DNA from: UBA8106 sp964569695
GTDB lineage: Bacteria > Acidobacteriota > Vicinamibacteria > Vicinamibacterales > UBA823
Reading direction: 5' to 3'
Length of the DNA: 21,471 bases
Assembly: GCA_964569695.1 (NCBI GenBank)
Contig: CAZMUA010000026.1
Span: forward strand, 1 to 21,471
Positions 8,164-16,763 of this stretch are shown one piece after another; the first letter of the stretch is position 1; every line of letters starts with the position of its first letter. The notes below the pieces were generated by a model that saw only the letters and a list, made by a program, of their open reading frames with translations, made no database searches and was not told the origin of the DNA. The position numbers and the translations under genes are program-made.

Positions 8164-9537
8164 ATGAACCCATTTCATCATCACTTGCGATCGGAAATAA
8201 GACCGATGCTTGCTCTGGCTGTGCCGATGGTTCTGACTGAGCTTGGATGGATGAGTATGAGCACGGTCGATGTGCTGATGGTAGGACCACTTGGACCTGA
8301 ATCGATTGGCGCTGTAGGCGTGGGAAGCATGCTTTTTTTGGCGTTGGCGGTGTTCGGTATAGGGATATTGCTAGGGCTTGACAGTTTAATTGCACAAGCT
8401 TTCGGCGCGAAGAAACTTGATGAATGTCGCCGATGGTTATTGCACGGCATCGTGATGAGCGCGTGTCTGGCGCTGCCATTAATGCTCTTGGTTTGGCTCG
8501 GGCTGCCATTTCTAGATTTGTGGGGATTTAGCGCTGAGGTTTTGCGATTGACCGTTCCTTATCTTGAGATCATCACTTGGAGTACATGGCCGTTATTACT
8601 GTACGTAGCCCTTCGCCGTTATTTGCAAGCGATGGGTGTTGTGCAACCCATCATGTTTACCTTGTTGAGCGCTAACCTGATCAACATCCTCGTAAACTGG
8701 GTTCTGATTCATGGTCACTTCGGCGCTCCCGCACTTGGGGTAAATGGGGCTGGCTGGGCGACTTGTATCTCGCGTTTGTATATGGCAATTAGTCTCGTGG
8801 TTGCGGTTTTCCTCCATGATGCCAAGAGTGGGCACCTATTTAGGCAAACGGTGTTTCGCATCGAGCTTTACCGGATGTGGAAGTTGTTGAGGCTCGGTTT
8901 ACCTGCGGCCATACAGGTTACCCTCGAAGTTGGTGTGTTTTCAGCTTCCACTGCTCTTGCTGGAAAGTTACCCGCCATAGCGCTCGCCGCGCATCAAATT
9001 GTACTGAATATGGCGAGTATTACGTTTATGGTTCCCTTGGGTATGGCGTCAGCAGCTGCGGTTCGAGTCGGTCACGCGGTAGGCCGCATTGATCCTGCCG
9101 GGGCAAGTCGTGCTGCATGGACATCTGTAATGCTGGGCGTTGTTTTCATGGCTGGTGCAGCCGCACTGTTTCTATTGCTTCCGGCCCCATTAATGCGTTT
9201 GTTCACAACTGATGCTGCTGTGATCACTACTGGAGTATCGCTGCTGTTCGTGGCCGCGATTATGCAAATGGTTGATGGTCTACAAGGTGTATTAACCGGC
9301 GTGTTTCGAGGGGTAGGGGACACGCGGACGCCGATGTTGTGGAACTTGGCTGGTCACTGGTGTCTGGGTCTTCCCTTAGGGTATAGCCTCTGCTTCCTAT
9401 GGGGTGTTGGTGTCATTGGATTATGGATTGGCCTCTCAACAGGATTAGCTGTGGTGGCTCTGATTCTTTTGGCAGTTTGGACTAACCGCGCCAGAGGATT
9501 AGCTAACTGGCTATCAAGTGATCTTCAAAAATCCTGA
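8164..9537 (+). CDS. MATE family multidrug/toxin efflux transporter
   Basis: A polytopic inner-membrane antiporter of the MATE superfamily (NorM-like branch), which uses a Na+ or H+ gradient to expel cationic or other small compounds. The 457-residue protein is hydrophobic throughout, with about 12 predicted membrane helices. The early LALAVPMVLTELGWMSMSTVDVLMVGPLGP stretch and the second-half repeat PLGMASAAAVRVGHAVG are typical of both MATE bundles. Near the C-terminus, GVLTGVFRGVGDTRTPMLWN is a familiar MATE segment. The frame is open from a GTG at 8098, but the added 22 residues are polar and unlike the family, so I use ATG 8164. The 175-base spacer after the peptidase holds no gene or clear promoter that I can see. 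It converges with the Cof gene 15 bases downstream. The drug substrate cannot be read from sequence. Confidence 0.93.
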   Translation: MNPFHHHLRSEIRPMLALAVPMVLTELGWMSMSTVDVLMVGPLGPESIGAVGVGSMLFLALAVFGIGILLGLDSLIAQAFGAKKLDECRRWLLHGIVMSACLALPLMLLVWLGLPFLDLWGFSAEVLRLTVPYLEIITWSTWPLLLYVALRRYLQAMGVVQPIMFTLLSANLINILVNWVLIHGHFGAPALGVNGAGWATCISRLYMAISLVVAVFLHDAKSGHLFRQTVFRIELYRMWKLLRLGLPAAIQVTLEVGVFSASTALAGKLPAIALAAHQIVLNMASITFMVPLGMASAAAVRVGHAVGRIDPAGASRAAWTSVMLGVVFMAGAAALFLLLPAPLMRLFTTDAAVITTGVSLLFVAAIMQMVDGLQGVLTGVFRGVGDTRTPMLWNLAGHWCLGLPLGYSLCFLWGVGVIGLWIGLSTGLAVVALILLAVWTNRARGLANWLSSDLQKS

Positions 9538-9552
9538 TCTTGTACTTGGGAC

Positions 9553-10392
9553 TCAGATGGATTGAAAGACAAACTGTTCCATAGCTGTTGCGAGTCCACC
9601 ATCATCGTGATTGCCGGTGACTGGCCAGCCACGTGATTTCAGGTCTGGGACGGCGTTACCCATAACAATCGCTAGTCCCGCGAATTCGAGCATGTCACGA
9701 TCGTTTAGGTTGTCACCAATTGCCATAACTTCGTCGCGACTTATTGCAAGCCGGTTCGCTAAGCGCTGCAGTGTTGTGCCTTTCGAGCATCCGGCTGCCA
9801 GTACGTCCAGGAGTGAAAAATCTCGATGTACGTACTCGGTGAGGGTGTGTGAGAATTCGTGTGCTCTCGGCAGGCTAGTCAATACTTCGGCCAGTGTGCG
9901 CATGGCGTCAACGCTACCATTGAAACTTACTTGGATTGGATCATGTGATAATGCGTCGAGTAACGAGTCAACTTCTAGAATAATTGATTGATGCAGTTCG
10001 TAATAGGTCTGTCGATTTGGGTGATTCCAATCAATTCCTTCAGCAACAAGCTCGTATTTTTCGGGCTCGTCAAACATCATTAAGGCGCCCTCACGTGCTG
10101 CACGCGTCGCTTCAATGATGTACGCGGCTGTAGCCTTGGATATAACACAGCGTTCAAGTGTTTCACCACTCGAGGACTTAACCAATGCACCATTATTCAG
10201 GATAAGTTTTACCGAGCGGTGTAGATTGTCAGAGATTAAACGTGTGTGGTGAAAAGATCGTCCCGTAGCTAGTACGATCTTGATCCCACGGTCCAAAGCA
10301 TGGTTAATGGCAAGGTGGTTCACTTGGGGTATTTCACCGCGACTGTTGGTTAGTGTGCCATCAATATCGATCGCGATAAGCTTAATAGCCAT
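9553..10392 (-). CDS. Cof-type HAD-IIB family hydrolase
   Basis: A cytosolic phosphatase of the haloacid dehalogenase superfamily, Cof/YbiV-like subgroup, 279 residues. Motif I is DIDGTLT with the nucleophile Asp9 and acid/base Asp11. Motif II is LATGRS, motif III the lysine of SKGTTLQ, and motif IV GDNLNDRDM. A C2-type cap domain lies between motifs II and III, as expected. Substrates of such enzymes are usually sugar phosphates, FMN or pyridoxal phosphate; which applies here is not readable. Starts at ATG 10392, 35 bases after ispG on the same strand, so probably the last gene of that transcript. It converges on the MATE gene with only 15 bases between stops, leaving no room for a separate terminator. 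Confidence 0.93.
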   Translation of the reverse strand: MAIKLIAIDIDGTLTNSRGEIPQVNHLAINHALDRGIKIVLATGRSFHHTRLISDNLHRSVKLILNNGALVKSSSGETLERCVISKATAAYIIEATRAAREGALMMFDEPEKYELVAEGIDWNHPNRQTYYELHQSIILEVDSLLDALSHDPIQVSFNGSVDAMRTLAEVLTSLPRAHEFSHTLTEYVHRDFSLLDVLAAGCSKGTTLQRLANRLAISRDEVMAIGDNLNDRDMLEFAGLAIVMGNAVPDLKSRGWPVTGNHDDGGLATAMEQFVFQSI

Positions 10393-10427
10393 TATTGGAA
10401 ACGAAAAAAGTCGAGAGAAAATTATTG

Positions 10428-11684
10428 CTAGGATTGGGCGTGAGCGTTTTTCTTAATGTAGTGTGTCACGACGTAATCGTCGATCAAGTGTTTAAACTGA
10501 TCGAATAATTCACTATATTCCCCACGCAGTGTTGTGACATGTTGACCATCGACGTAGACTGGGCACGTTGGAGCCTCGCCCGTCCCAGGAAGACTAATAC
10601 CAATGTTTGCTGCCTTCGATTCGCCTGGTCCGTTAACGACGCACCCCATCACAGCCAATGTCAAAGTTTCAACCCCTTCAAAATTCAGTTTCCATTCTGG
10701 CATCATTGTACGTACGTATTCCTGAATACGTTCAGCAAGGGCTTGAAACGTCGTACTGGTAGTTCGTCCGCAACCTGGGCAGGCCGTTACGCTCGGTGCG
10801 AATGAACGAAGTCCAAGCGCTTGCAATAGTTCGCACGCAGCATACACTTCGTCACGACGGTCGCCAGCAGGCTTCGGAGTGAGTGAAACCCGAATTGTGT
10901 CGCCAATTCCTTCTTGCAAAAGGATGCCCATTGTCGACGCTGACCACACGAGACCTCGAAGGCCCATTCCCGCTTCGGTTAGTCCAAGATGTAATGGTTG
11001 ATCAGTCCTTTTTGAGAGGGTTCGGTAAATACTACAAAGATCACGCGGTCGAGACACTTTGCAAGAAATAATGATCCGATCCTGTGTCAACCCCGCCGCT
11101 ATTGCGAGTTCAGTTGATCGGACGGCAGAGACCACCATACATTCGTTAATGATTTCCTCTGAGGATTGGCCAAGATCGCGAACTGTGTTTTCCTGCATTT
11201 TGGCTGTAACCAATTCTTGGTCAAGCGAACCACCATTTACTCCAATGCGAATCGCCTTTCCATGGTTTTTGGCGATTTTACAAATGGCCGTGAACTGTTC
11301 GTCTCGGCGATCACCGGTGCCAACGTTTCCCGGGTTAATTCGATATTTATCAAGTGCACGGGCGCACTCAGGGTAACGAGCTAATAACTGGTGACCGTTG
11401 TAATGGAAGTCGCCTACGAGGGGCGTTGTGAAACCCTCTTGCTTCAGTCGACGTTTAATTTCAGGCACAGCCAGAGCTGCAGGAGGGACATTTACGGTAA
11501 TTCGCACGAGCTCCGATCCTGCTTGCGCCAGCTCCATACTTTGCTCAGCTGTAGCAGCTACGTTAGCCGTGTCTGTGCTCGTCATCGACTGAACTGCAAT
11601 GGGGGCGCCACCGCCAATTTGCACCTCGCCAACCGAGACGCCGATAGTTCGATGTAGCTTGAGTTCGGTCACGTTAAGAATCAT
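10428..11684 (-). CDS. ispG: 4-hydroxy-3-methylbut-2-enyl diphosphate synthase (IspG/GcpE)
   Basis: The penultimate MEP-pathway enzyme: reductive conversion of the cyclic diphosphate MEcPP to HMBPP using a [4Fe-4S] cluster. The N-terminal GGGAPIAVQSMTSTDT motif and IRIGVNGGSLD are family hallmarks. Cluster cysteines are at 302 and 305 (ACPGCGR) and 348 (MGCVVNGPGE), with the conserved Glu355 completing the ligand set. At 418 residues it is longer than E. coli IspG (372) but within the range of related proteins. ATG start without a clear Shine-Dalgarno sequence. Spacers are 137 bases after hemL and 35 before the Cof gene. Together with dxr it shows that the host uses the MEP route. Confidence 0.96.
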   Translation of the reverse strand: MILNVTELKLHRTIGVSVGEVQIGGGAPIAVQSMTSTDTANVAATAEQSMELAQAGSELVRITVNVPPAALAVPEIKRRLKQEGFTTPLVGDFHYNGHQLLARYPECARALDKYRINPGNVGTGDRRDEQFTAICKIAKNHGKAIRIGVNGGSLDQELVTAKMQENTVRDLGQSSEEIINECMVVSAVRSTELAIAAGLTQDRIIISCKVSRPRDLCSIYRTLSKRTDQPLHLGLTEAGMGLRGLVWSASTMGILLQEGIGDTIRVSLTPKPAGDRRDEVYAACELLQALGLRSFAPSVTACPGCGRTTSTTFQALAERIQEYVRTMMPEWKLNFEGVETLTLAVMGCVVNGPGESKAANIGISLPGTGEAPTCPVYVDGQHVTTLRGEYSELFDQFKHLIDDYVVTHYIKKNAHAQS

Positions 11685-11821
11685 ACCATTGCAGGCTTTT
11701 CCGCTAAATTGTCACTCTGCAAAGGGTTAAGCTTGAAACCTCTGTTGAATCAGACCTGAAGATGCTCTGACGCTAGGTTACAACTTCATGCGCTGGCTGA
11801 GCGGTCTCAGGGTTGTGACCA

Positions 11822-13117
11822 CTACGCTCGTTTAGCCGCATGCATCGCTTTCTGAGAAGCTTTGATTGTGTGTTCCACATCTTGGTCGGTGTGGGCTCCA
11901 GAAAGAAACCAAGCTTCGAATTGCGACGGTGGGGGATAGATACCCTGATCGAGCATCGCATGAAAGAATGCTGCATATTTTTTGGTGTTAGCTCCGACCG
12001 CACTATGATAATCATTCACTGGTTTCGCCGTGAAAAACGGTGTCAGAAGCGATCCAGCGCTATTGACTTGAACGTCCACGCCTGCATCCTTGGCGGCTTT
12101 GGTTAAACCAGTTTTCAGTTGCCCACTCATACGGCTTAGTCGCCGATATAGAACATTGGAGAGACGCTTGAGTGACCAAAGTCCTGCCGTCATCGCGAGT
12201 GGATTGCCTGAGAGCGTTCCAGCCTGATAAACCTCACCCATCGGAGCGACCAGAGACATGAATTCTGCTGCGCCACCGTAGGCACCAACCGGTAGGCCTC
12301 CCCCAATGATCTTTCCGAGGCAGGTGAGATCAGGATGTACGTCGAGCAACGATTGAGCGCCGCCCTTTGAGACTCGAAAGCCAGAGATAACCTCATCGAA
12401 GATCAGAAGGCTATCGTTTTGATTGCACAGTTCTCGAAGGCCCTCTAAAAAACCACTAGCAGGTGACACCACTCCCATGTTCCCAGCGATCGGCTCAACA
12501 ATAATGGCTGCGATTTGCTGCCGATGCGTTCGAAATAGGTGCTTCACGGAATCAAGATCATTGTAATGGGCCACTAGCGTATCGCTGGCGACGCCTTTTG
12601 GTACACCGGGGCTACTAGGTATGCCGAGCGTAAGTGCGCCGGACCCAGCATCAACGAGAAGAGAGTCAGTGTGTCCATGATAACAACCCTTGAATTTGAG
12701 AATCTTGTCGCGTTTGGTAGCTGCTCTTGCCACGCGAATCGCACTCATTGTGGCCTCAGTCCCCGAATTGACAAACCTTAACTTTTCAACCGAGGGTATT
12801 AATGCACACACATGTTCGGCGAGAGTCGTCTCTAGGATTGTTGGGGCACCGAAACTCGTGCCTTTCGCGGCGGCAGCAGTCAAGGCACGTGTTAATCCAG
12901 CAGGTGCGTGACCATGGATAAGAGGACCCCACGACATCACGTAATCTAGGTAGCGTCGACCATCTTGGTCAGTAAGATGGGCACCTTTACCTCGAGTGAT
13001 GAAAGGAGGTCGACCCTTGACGGCTGCGAATGCGCGGACGGGACTATTCACCCCGCCGACTAAGATTCGTCGCGCCCGTGTAAAAGCTTGTGAGGAGGTT
13101 GATCGAGCGGAAGGCAT
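11822..13117 (-). CDS. hemL: Glutamate-1-semialdehyde 2,1-aminomutase
   Basis: A PLP enzyme that isomerises glutamate-1-semialdehyde to 5-aminolevulinate, the second step of the C5 tetrapyrrole route. The N-terminus has GGVNSPVRAF, diagnostic for GSAM over other class III aminotransferases. FVNSGTEATMSAIRVARA and KFKGCYHGH contact PLP and substrate. LIFDEVISGFR carries the PLP-ring aspartate, and LGKIIGGGLP contains the Schiff-base Lys269. 431 residues, normal length. Starts at ATG 13117 with little sign of a Shine-Dalgarno sequence. A 97-base spacer separates it from hemB upstream, so it may have its own promoter, though none stands out. It works directly after HemA and before HemB, both encoded upstream on this strand. 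Confidence 0.96.
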   Translation of the reverse strand: MPSARSTSSQAFTRARRILVGGVNSPVRAFAAVKGRPPFITRGKGAHLTDQDGRRYLDYVMSWGPLIHGHAPAGLTRALTAAAAKGTSFGAPTILETTLAEHVCALIPSVEKLRFVNSGTEATMSAIRVARAATKRDKILKFKGCYHGHTDSLLVDAGSGALTLGIPSSPGVPKGVASDTLVAHYNDLDSVKHLFRTHRQQIAAIIVEPIAGNMGVVSPASGFLEGLRELCNQNDSLLIFDEVISGFRVSKGGAQSLLDVHPDLTCLGKIIGGGLPVGAYGGAAEFMSLVAPMGEVYQAGTLSGNPLAMTAGLWSLKRLSNVLYRRLSRMSGQLKTGLTKAAKDAGVDVQVNSAGSLLTPFFTAKPVNDYHSAVGANTKKYAAFFHAMLDQGIYPPPSQFEAWFLSGAHTDQDVEHTIKASQKAMHAAKRA

Positions 13118-13214
13118 GCGATCAAGATATCACGTCTCGACGCACGAATGAGAGTAGGAACTCTCTGTTTTCAAGCACTTCAGGGTTTAAGAAGGATGCG
13201 TCGGGCCCATTCTT

Positions 13215-14231
13215 TTAGCGCAGGAGTCGCGCTGCCTCACGGGCATAATAGGTGATGATGATGTTTGCGCCGGCGCGTTTTATCGCCAGTAGAGATTCGA
13301 GTAGGGCGGACGACTCTTCTAACCATCCGTTTTGCGACGCCGCTTTGAGCATCGCATACTCGCCACTCACCTGATAAGCTGCGGTCGGGCACATGAACTC
13401 TGCTTTAACCCGCGCAATCACGTCGAGATATGGTCCTGCTGGCTTAATCATGATGATGTCTGCACCCTCTTCTAAATCGAGAGCCACTTCTTTAAGAGCT
13501 TCCTCTGTGTTTGCAGGATCCATTTGATGCGTTCGTCGGTCTCCAAAGCTCGGTGATGAATTAGCTGCATCTCGAAAAGGTCCATAAAAGGCAGAACAGT
13601 ATTTAGCTGCATAGGACATGATCGCGACATTGTCGTACCCTTGGTTATCCAAGGCTTGGCGGATGGCTTTCACGCGACCATCCATCATGTCGGATGGTGC
13701 GATTATGTCGGCGCCAGCTTCAGCATGTGAGATAGCGATGCGTACCAGCTGTTCCACAGTAACGTCGTTGGCAATCTCATCGTCAACGATCACGCCACAG
13801 TGGCCATGCAAAGTGTAACCGCACAAACAAACATCACTTACTAGGATTACCTGCGGAAGTTTTTCCTTGAGCGTACGGATTGCAACTTGCACGGGATTCT
13901 CAGGAGCCCACGCTGCAGAACCACTTTCGTCTTTTTTGTCTGGTACGCCGAAAAGTAAAATCGAGCGCACTCCATCTTTTAGCGCTGCCTCAGTTTCTTT
14001 AATCACTTCATCGACTGACAATTTGAATACGCCAGGCATGGACGGCACTTCCACGCGGACGTTCGTCCCCTCACAGACGAACAATGGATACACGAAATCG
14101 TCTGCTGACAAATGTGTTTCTCTCACAAGTGTTCGCAGAGCTTCCGTTCGCCTCAATCGTCGAGGACGTTGAAGTAAGTCAAGAGTCGTTTGTTGCCGTG
14201 AGCGTGTCGACGCACTATCTCGGATCGTCAT
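13215..14231 (-). CDS. hemB: Delta-aminolevulinic acid dehydratase (porphobilinogen synthase)
   Basis: Condenses two 5-aminolevulinate molecules to porphobilinogen. The catalytic lysines are visible: Lys210 in SYAAKYCSAFYGPF and Lys263 in IMIKPAGPYLD. The metal loop DVCLCGYTLHGHCG keeps three cysteines, so this is a zinc-type enzyme rather than the magnesium-only type. PSDMMDGR is also conserved. 338 residues with the ATG at 14231, close to the usual 320-340. An in-frame TTG at 14276 would add 15 residues and overlap the cobA-hemD end by 23 bases; I prefer the ATG, which leaves a 22-base gap. No strong Shine-Dalgarno sequence precedes either. It belongs to the tight run ccsA-hemA-hemC-cobA/hemD-hemB. 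Confidence 0.96.
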   Translation of the reverse strand: MTIRDSASTRSRQQTTLDLLQRPRRLRRTEALRTLVRETHLSADDFVYPLFVCEGTNVRVEVPSMPGVFKLSVDEVIKETEAALKDGVRSILLFGVPDKKDESGSAAWAPENPVQVAIRTLKEKLPQVILVSDVCLCGYTLHGHCGVIVDDEIANDVTVEQLVRIAISHAEAGADIIAPSDMMDGRVKAIRQALDNQGYDNVAIMSYAAKYCSAFYGPFRDAANSSPSFGDRRTHQMDPANTEEALKEVALDLEEGADIIMIKPAGPYLDVIARVKAEFMCPTAAYQVSGEYAMLKAASQNGWLEESSALLESLLAIKRAGANIIITYYAREAARLLR

Positions 14232-14253
14232 TACTGTTATTTTATGATCAGCT

Positions 14254-15789
14254 TCAAGTTTGAGTGAAGTGTTCAACCAAGGCGTCCACTAATGCAGGGA
14301 TTGTATATTTGGTTGGCATAATTGAAGTTTGAATGCCAAATTGTTGGGCAGCTTCCGCGGTAACAGGCCCAATTGATGCAACTGGCACTGTTTGTAACAA
14401 ATCGGCAGCAGATTCGGCGCCAAGATACTGAACAAAACTTTTGACAGTCGACGCGCTTGTAAAAATGATGGCATCGATCCGCTCTTGGAGGAGCAACTGA
14501 TATATGTCTGGATCGCCTGGCAACTCTGGCATTGTGCATAAAGTTTTGTAGGCGGTGACGTCTTCAACTGTCGCACCCGCCGATCGTAGTTGCGTGGGTA
14601 GTACATCACGGGCGATATCAGCACGCGGGAGCAAGATCCGAGCACCGGTCAGATTTGTCTTCACCTGCAGTGCGCCTGTAACCGCTTCGGCCCGATGTTC
14701 TTCTGGGATGACGTCAACCGTAAGTCCACGTTTAATGAGTCGATCGGCTGTCGCCGTTCCCACTGCACATAATCGTACTCCTTTAAGGTCTCGAATATCA
14801 CGACTATCAGTTACGAGATGTTGAATAAAAGCTTCGACTCCGTTTGCGCTAGTGAAAACAATCCAATCAAACTCTTTCAGGCGTGTACATGCCTCATCAA
14901 GCGGACGACTGTCATCAGCCGGCACGATTTGAATACTTGCAGCCTCGATCGGTTCAGCACCGAGGTCGGCTAATTGGTCTACAAGATCTCCGGCCTGTTC
15001 GCGTGCGCGTGTGACAATGACCCGCTTGCCGAAGAGAGGACGGGTATCAAACCATCGTAGATATGGTCTCAAACTAACCGTTGAACCCACGATGAGTACA
15101 GCTGCACCGACCTCGCCTGAATGCTGAATTGCTTGGTCCAATTCCTTGAGTGTGCCTTCGATGGTACGTTGGCTTGGGCTAGTTCCGTTGTATACCGCTG
15201 CCGCTCGGTCTGTTGGCGCGCGACCATTTTTCAGCAGTGATTCGATGATGTGAGGTAGTTGGTTAGCGTCAGCGTAACAGACGATTGTATGGGTGAGGTC
15301 GGCTAATTTCTTCCAGTCTACGTTAGGCGCCTTACTGGTTTCGTCTTCGTGACCTCGCACGAGTACAAGGGCATCACCAGCTTCCGGATAGGTGAGAGGC
15401 ACGCCGGAGTAACATGGGACTCCAACTGCCGCAGGGATTCCCGGTACCACTTCGAATGGGATACCTTGCTCGTGTAGAAACATCGCTTCTTTTGCGCCGC
15501 TATCAAAGACATAAGGATCACCCCATTTTAGGCGAACAACGAGCTTACCTTCACGAGCTTTGTCGGCCAGAAGAAAACTAATCGCATCTTGTTCGAGCGA
15601 TTCGTGCAAGGCGGCTGCTCCGGCATCAATGATTTCGGCATCGCTTCGTGCCATATTCAGTAATCGTTGATGAACGAGGTGGTCATGAACTACAACGTCA
15701 GCCATTTTGAGATAGCGAAGTCCTAGAACGCTGATCAGCAACGGGTCTCCTGGACCGGCACCGACAATGAGAACGCTAGGTTTCGGCAT
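14254..15789 (-). CDS. cobA-hemD: Fused uroporphyrinogen-III C-methyltransferase-like / uroporphyrinogen-III synthase
   Basis: A 511-residue two-domain protein. Residues 1-245 form a tetrapyrrole methylase (SUMT/CobA) fold: GAGPGDP at 10-16, VVPGIPAAVGVP near 115, then GTSPSQRTIEGTL. Residues 255-511 are a HemD domain, starting LFGKRVIVTRAREQ and including DWIVFTSANGVEAF and IIFTSASTVKSF. HemD cyclises hydroxymethylbilane to uroporphyrinogen III; CobA would methylate that towards siroheme or B12. Such fusions are known. The methylase half is odd: the usual RLKGGDPFVFGRGG loop reads RLKWGDPYVFDSGA (Trp89), the YMG that contacts SAM reads YAD (172-174), and GKR upstream is lost. Synthase activity is very likely, methylase activity uncertain. 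It starts 2 bases after the hemC stop, so translation is probably coupled. Confidence 0.9.
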   Translation of the reverse strand: MPKPSVLIVGAGPGDPLLISVLGLRYLKMADVVVHDHLVHQRLLNMARSDAEIIDAGAAALHESLEQDAISFLLADKAREGKLVVRLKWGDPYVFDSGAKEAMFLHEQGIPFEVVPGIPAAVGVPCYSGVPLTYPEAGDALVLVRGHEDETSKAPNVDWKKLADLTHTIVCYADANQLPHIIESLLKNGRAPTDRAAAVYNGTSPSQRTIEGTLKELDQAIQHSGEVGAAVLIVGSTVSLRPYLRWFDTRPLFGKRVIVTRAREQAGDLVDQLADLGAEPIEAASIQIVPADDSRPLDEACTRLKEFDWIVFTSANGVEAFIQHLVTDSRDIRDLKGVRLCAVGTATADRLIKRGLTVDVIPEEHRAEAVTGALQVKTNLTGARILLPRADIARDVLPTQLRSAGATVEDVTAYKTLCTMPELPGDPDIYQLLLQERIDAIIFTSASTVKSFVQYLGAESAADLLQTVPVASIGPVTAEAAQQFGIQTSIMPTKYTIPALVDALVEHFTQT

Positions 15790-15791
15790 GA

Positions 15792-16763
15792 TTAAGAGTG
15801 TGGTTCCGGCATTGTCTGTGCGCGATACGCATCCTCTAGAACTGACTGCGCTCCTTTGGCAATCATTTGGTCAGCGAGTTCTTGGCCGAGTAATTCTGGA
15901 GTCGTCACGGGTCCGCGCTGTCGGCACACTATTGTTTTTGTGCCATCCAAGGTGCTTACTAAAGCCCACATGTCGAGATTTGAATCATAAGGTAATGCGA
16001 GTGCGCCAATTGGTGCTTGGCAGCCACCATCAAGTGCGGCTACAAGCGTTCGCTCCGCAACAACTGCTGCTGCCGACGCGTCATCATTTACAGATTCCAC
16101 GATCGATTGCGCATGTCGATCATCGGAACGCACCTCAAGAATGATTGCGCCTTGTCCAGGTGCAGGCACGCAAAGGTCGATAGGTAAGGCGATGGAGATG
16201 CGTTTTGTGTATCCGAGACGTTGAAGACCAGCCACGGCAAGAACAATCGCGTCATATTCCCTCGCATCGACTTTTTTGAGTCGAGTGTCGAGATTACCCC
16301 GAATCGAATCGAATCGAGCTTGGGGGAGTATGCGTCGTAATTGCGAGATTCTTCTAACGCTGCCGGTGCCGACTCGTGGTGTGTGTCCAAGGGAAGCTAT
16401 GATTCCTGAGGTATCACGTTCTAGTTTTTTCAAGTGGATTGGTAGCACTAGAGCATCAAGAGGATCGGCACGTGGTAAGACAGCGCCGATTGCTAAACCT
16501 TTTGGAAGTTCTGCGGGCATGTCCTTTGCGCTATGCACCGCAACATCCACTTCGCCATTCAGCAGCGCCTCTTCAATTTCTTTGACAAATAATCTCTTGC
16601 CACCGATCGCTGCAAGCGGTTTCTGGGTAAGGCGATCTCCGGTCGTTTTAATCACCGATATTTCGGTCGAGGTTCCGTTGCGCTGCTCAATCGTTTTGGC
16701 AAACGTACGGGCCTGAACCAGCGCCAATTGGCTGCCGCGTGTTCCAATTTTGAGGCTCCTCAC
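15792..16763 (-). CDS. hemC: Hydroxymethylbilane synthase (porphobilinogen deaminase)
   Basis: Polymerises four porphobilinogens into hydroxymethylbilane, the substrate of the HemD domain encoded next. The N-terminus IGTRGSQLALVQA is diagnostic. HSAKDMPAELPKG carries the catalytic aspartate loop, and RRISQLRRILP and RGNLDTRLKK are substrate-binding arginine motifs. The dipyrromethane cofactor attaches to Cys248 in LDGGCQAPIGA. 323 residues, slightly longer than E. coli HemC (313). The start is GTG, overlapping the hemA stop by four bases (GTGA), a classical coupling arrangement. Its stop is two bases from the cobA-hemD ATG. A short GAATC run inside the gene only encodes conserved residues. 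Confidence 0.96.
   Translation of the reverse strand: MRSLKIGTRGSQLALVQARTFAKTIEQRNGTSTEISVIKTTGDRLTQKPLAAIGGKRLFVKEIEEALLNGEVDVAVHSAKDMPAELPKGLAIGAVLPRADPLDALVLPIHLKKLERDTSGIIASLGHTPRVGTGSVRRISQLRRILPQARFDSIRGNLDTRLKKVDAREYDAIVLAVAGLQRLGYTKRISIALPIDLCVPAPGQGAIILEVRSDDRHAQSIVESVNDDASAAAVVAERTLVAALDGGCQAPIGALALPYDSNLDMWALVSTLDGTKTIVCRQRGPVTTPELLGQELADQMIAKGAQSVLEDAYRAQTMPEPHS

Noticed and set aside
13150..13165. GAGAGT/ACTCTC hairpin between hemB and hemL
   Set aside because: Only a six-base stem, and no T-run follows it in the direction of transcription (minus strand), so it does not support a terminator.
16300..16319. Tandem GAATC repeat, about three and a half copies
   Set aside because: It lies inside hemC and encodes the conserved RFDSIRGNLD stretch; the repeat is codon coincidence.
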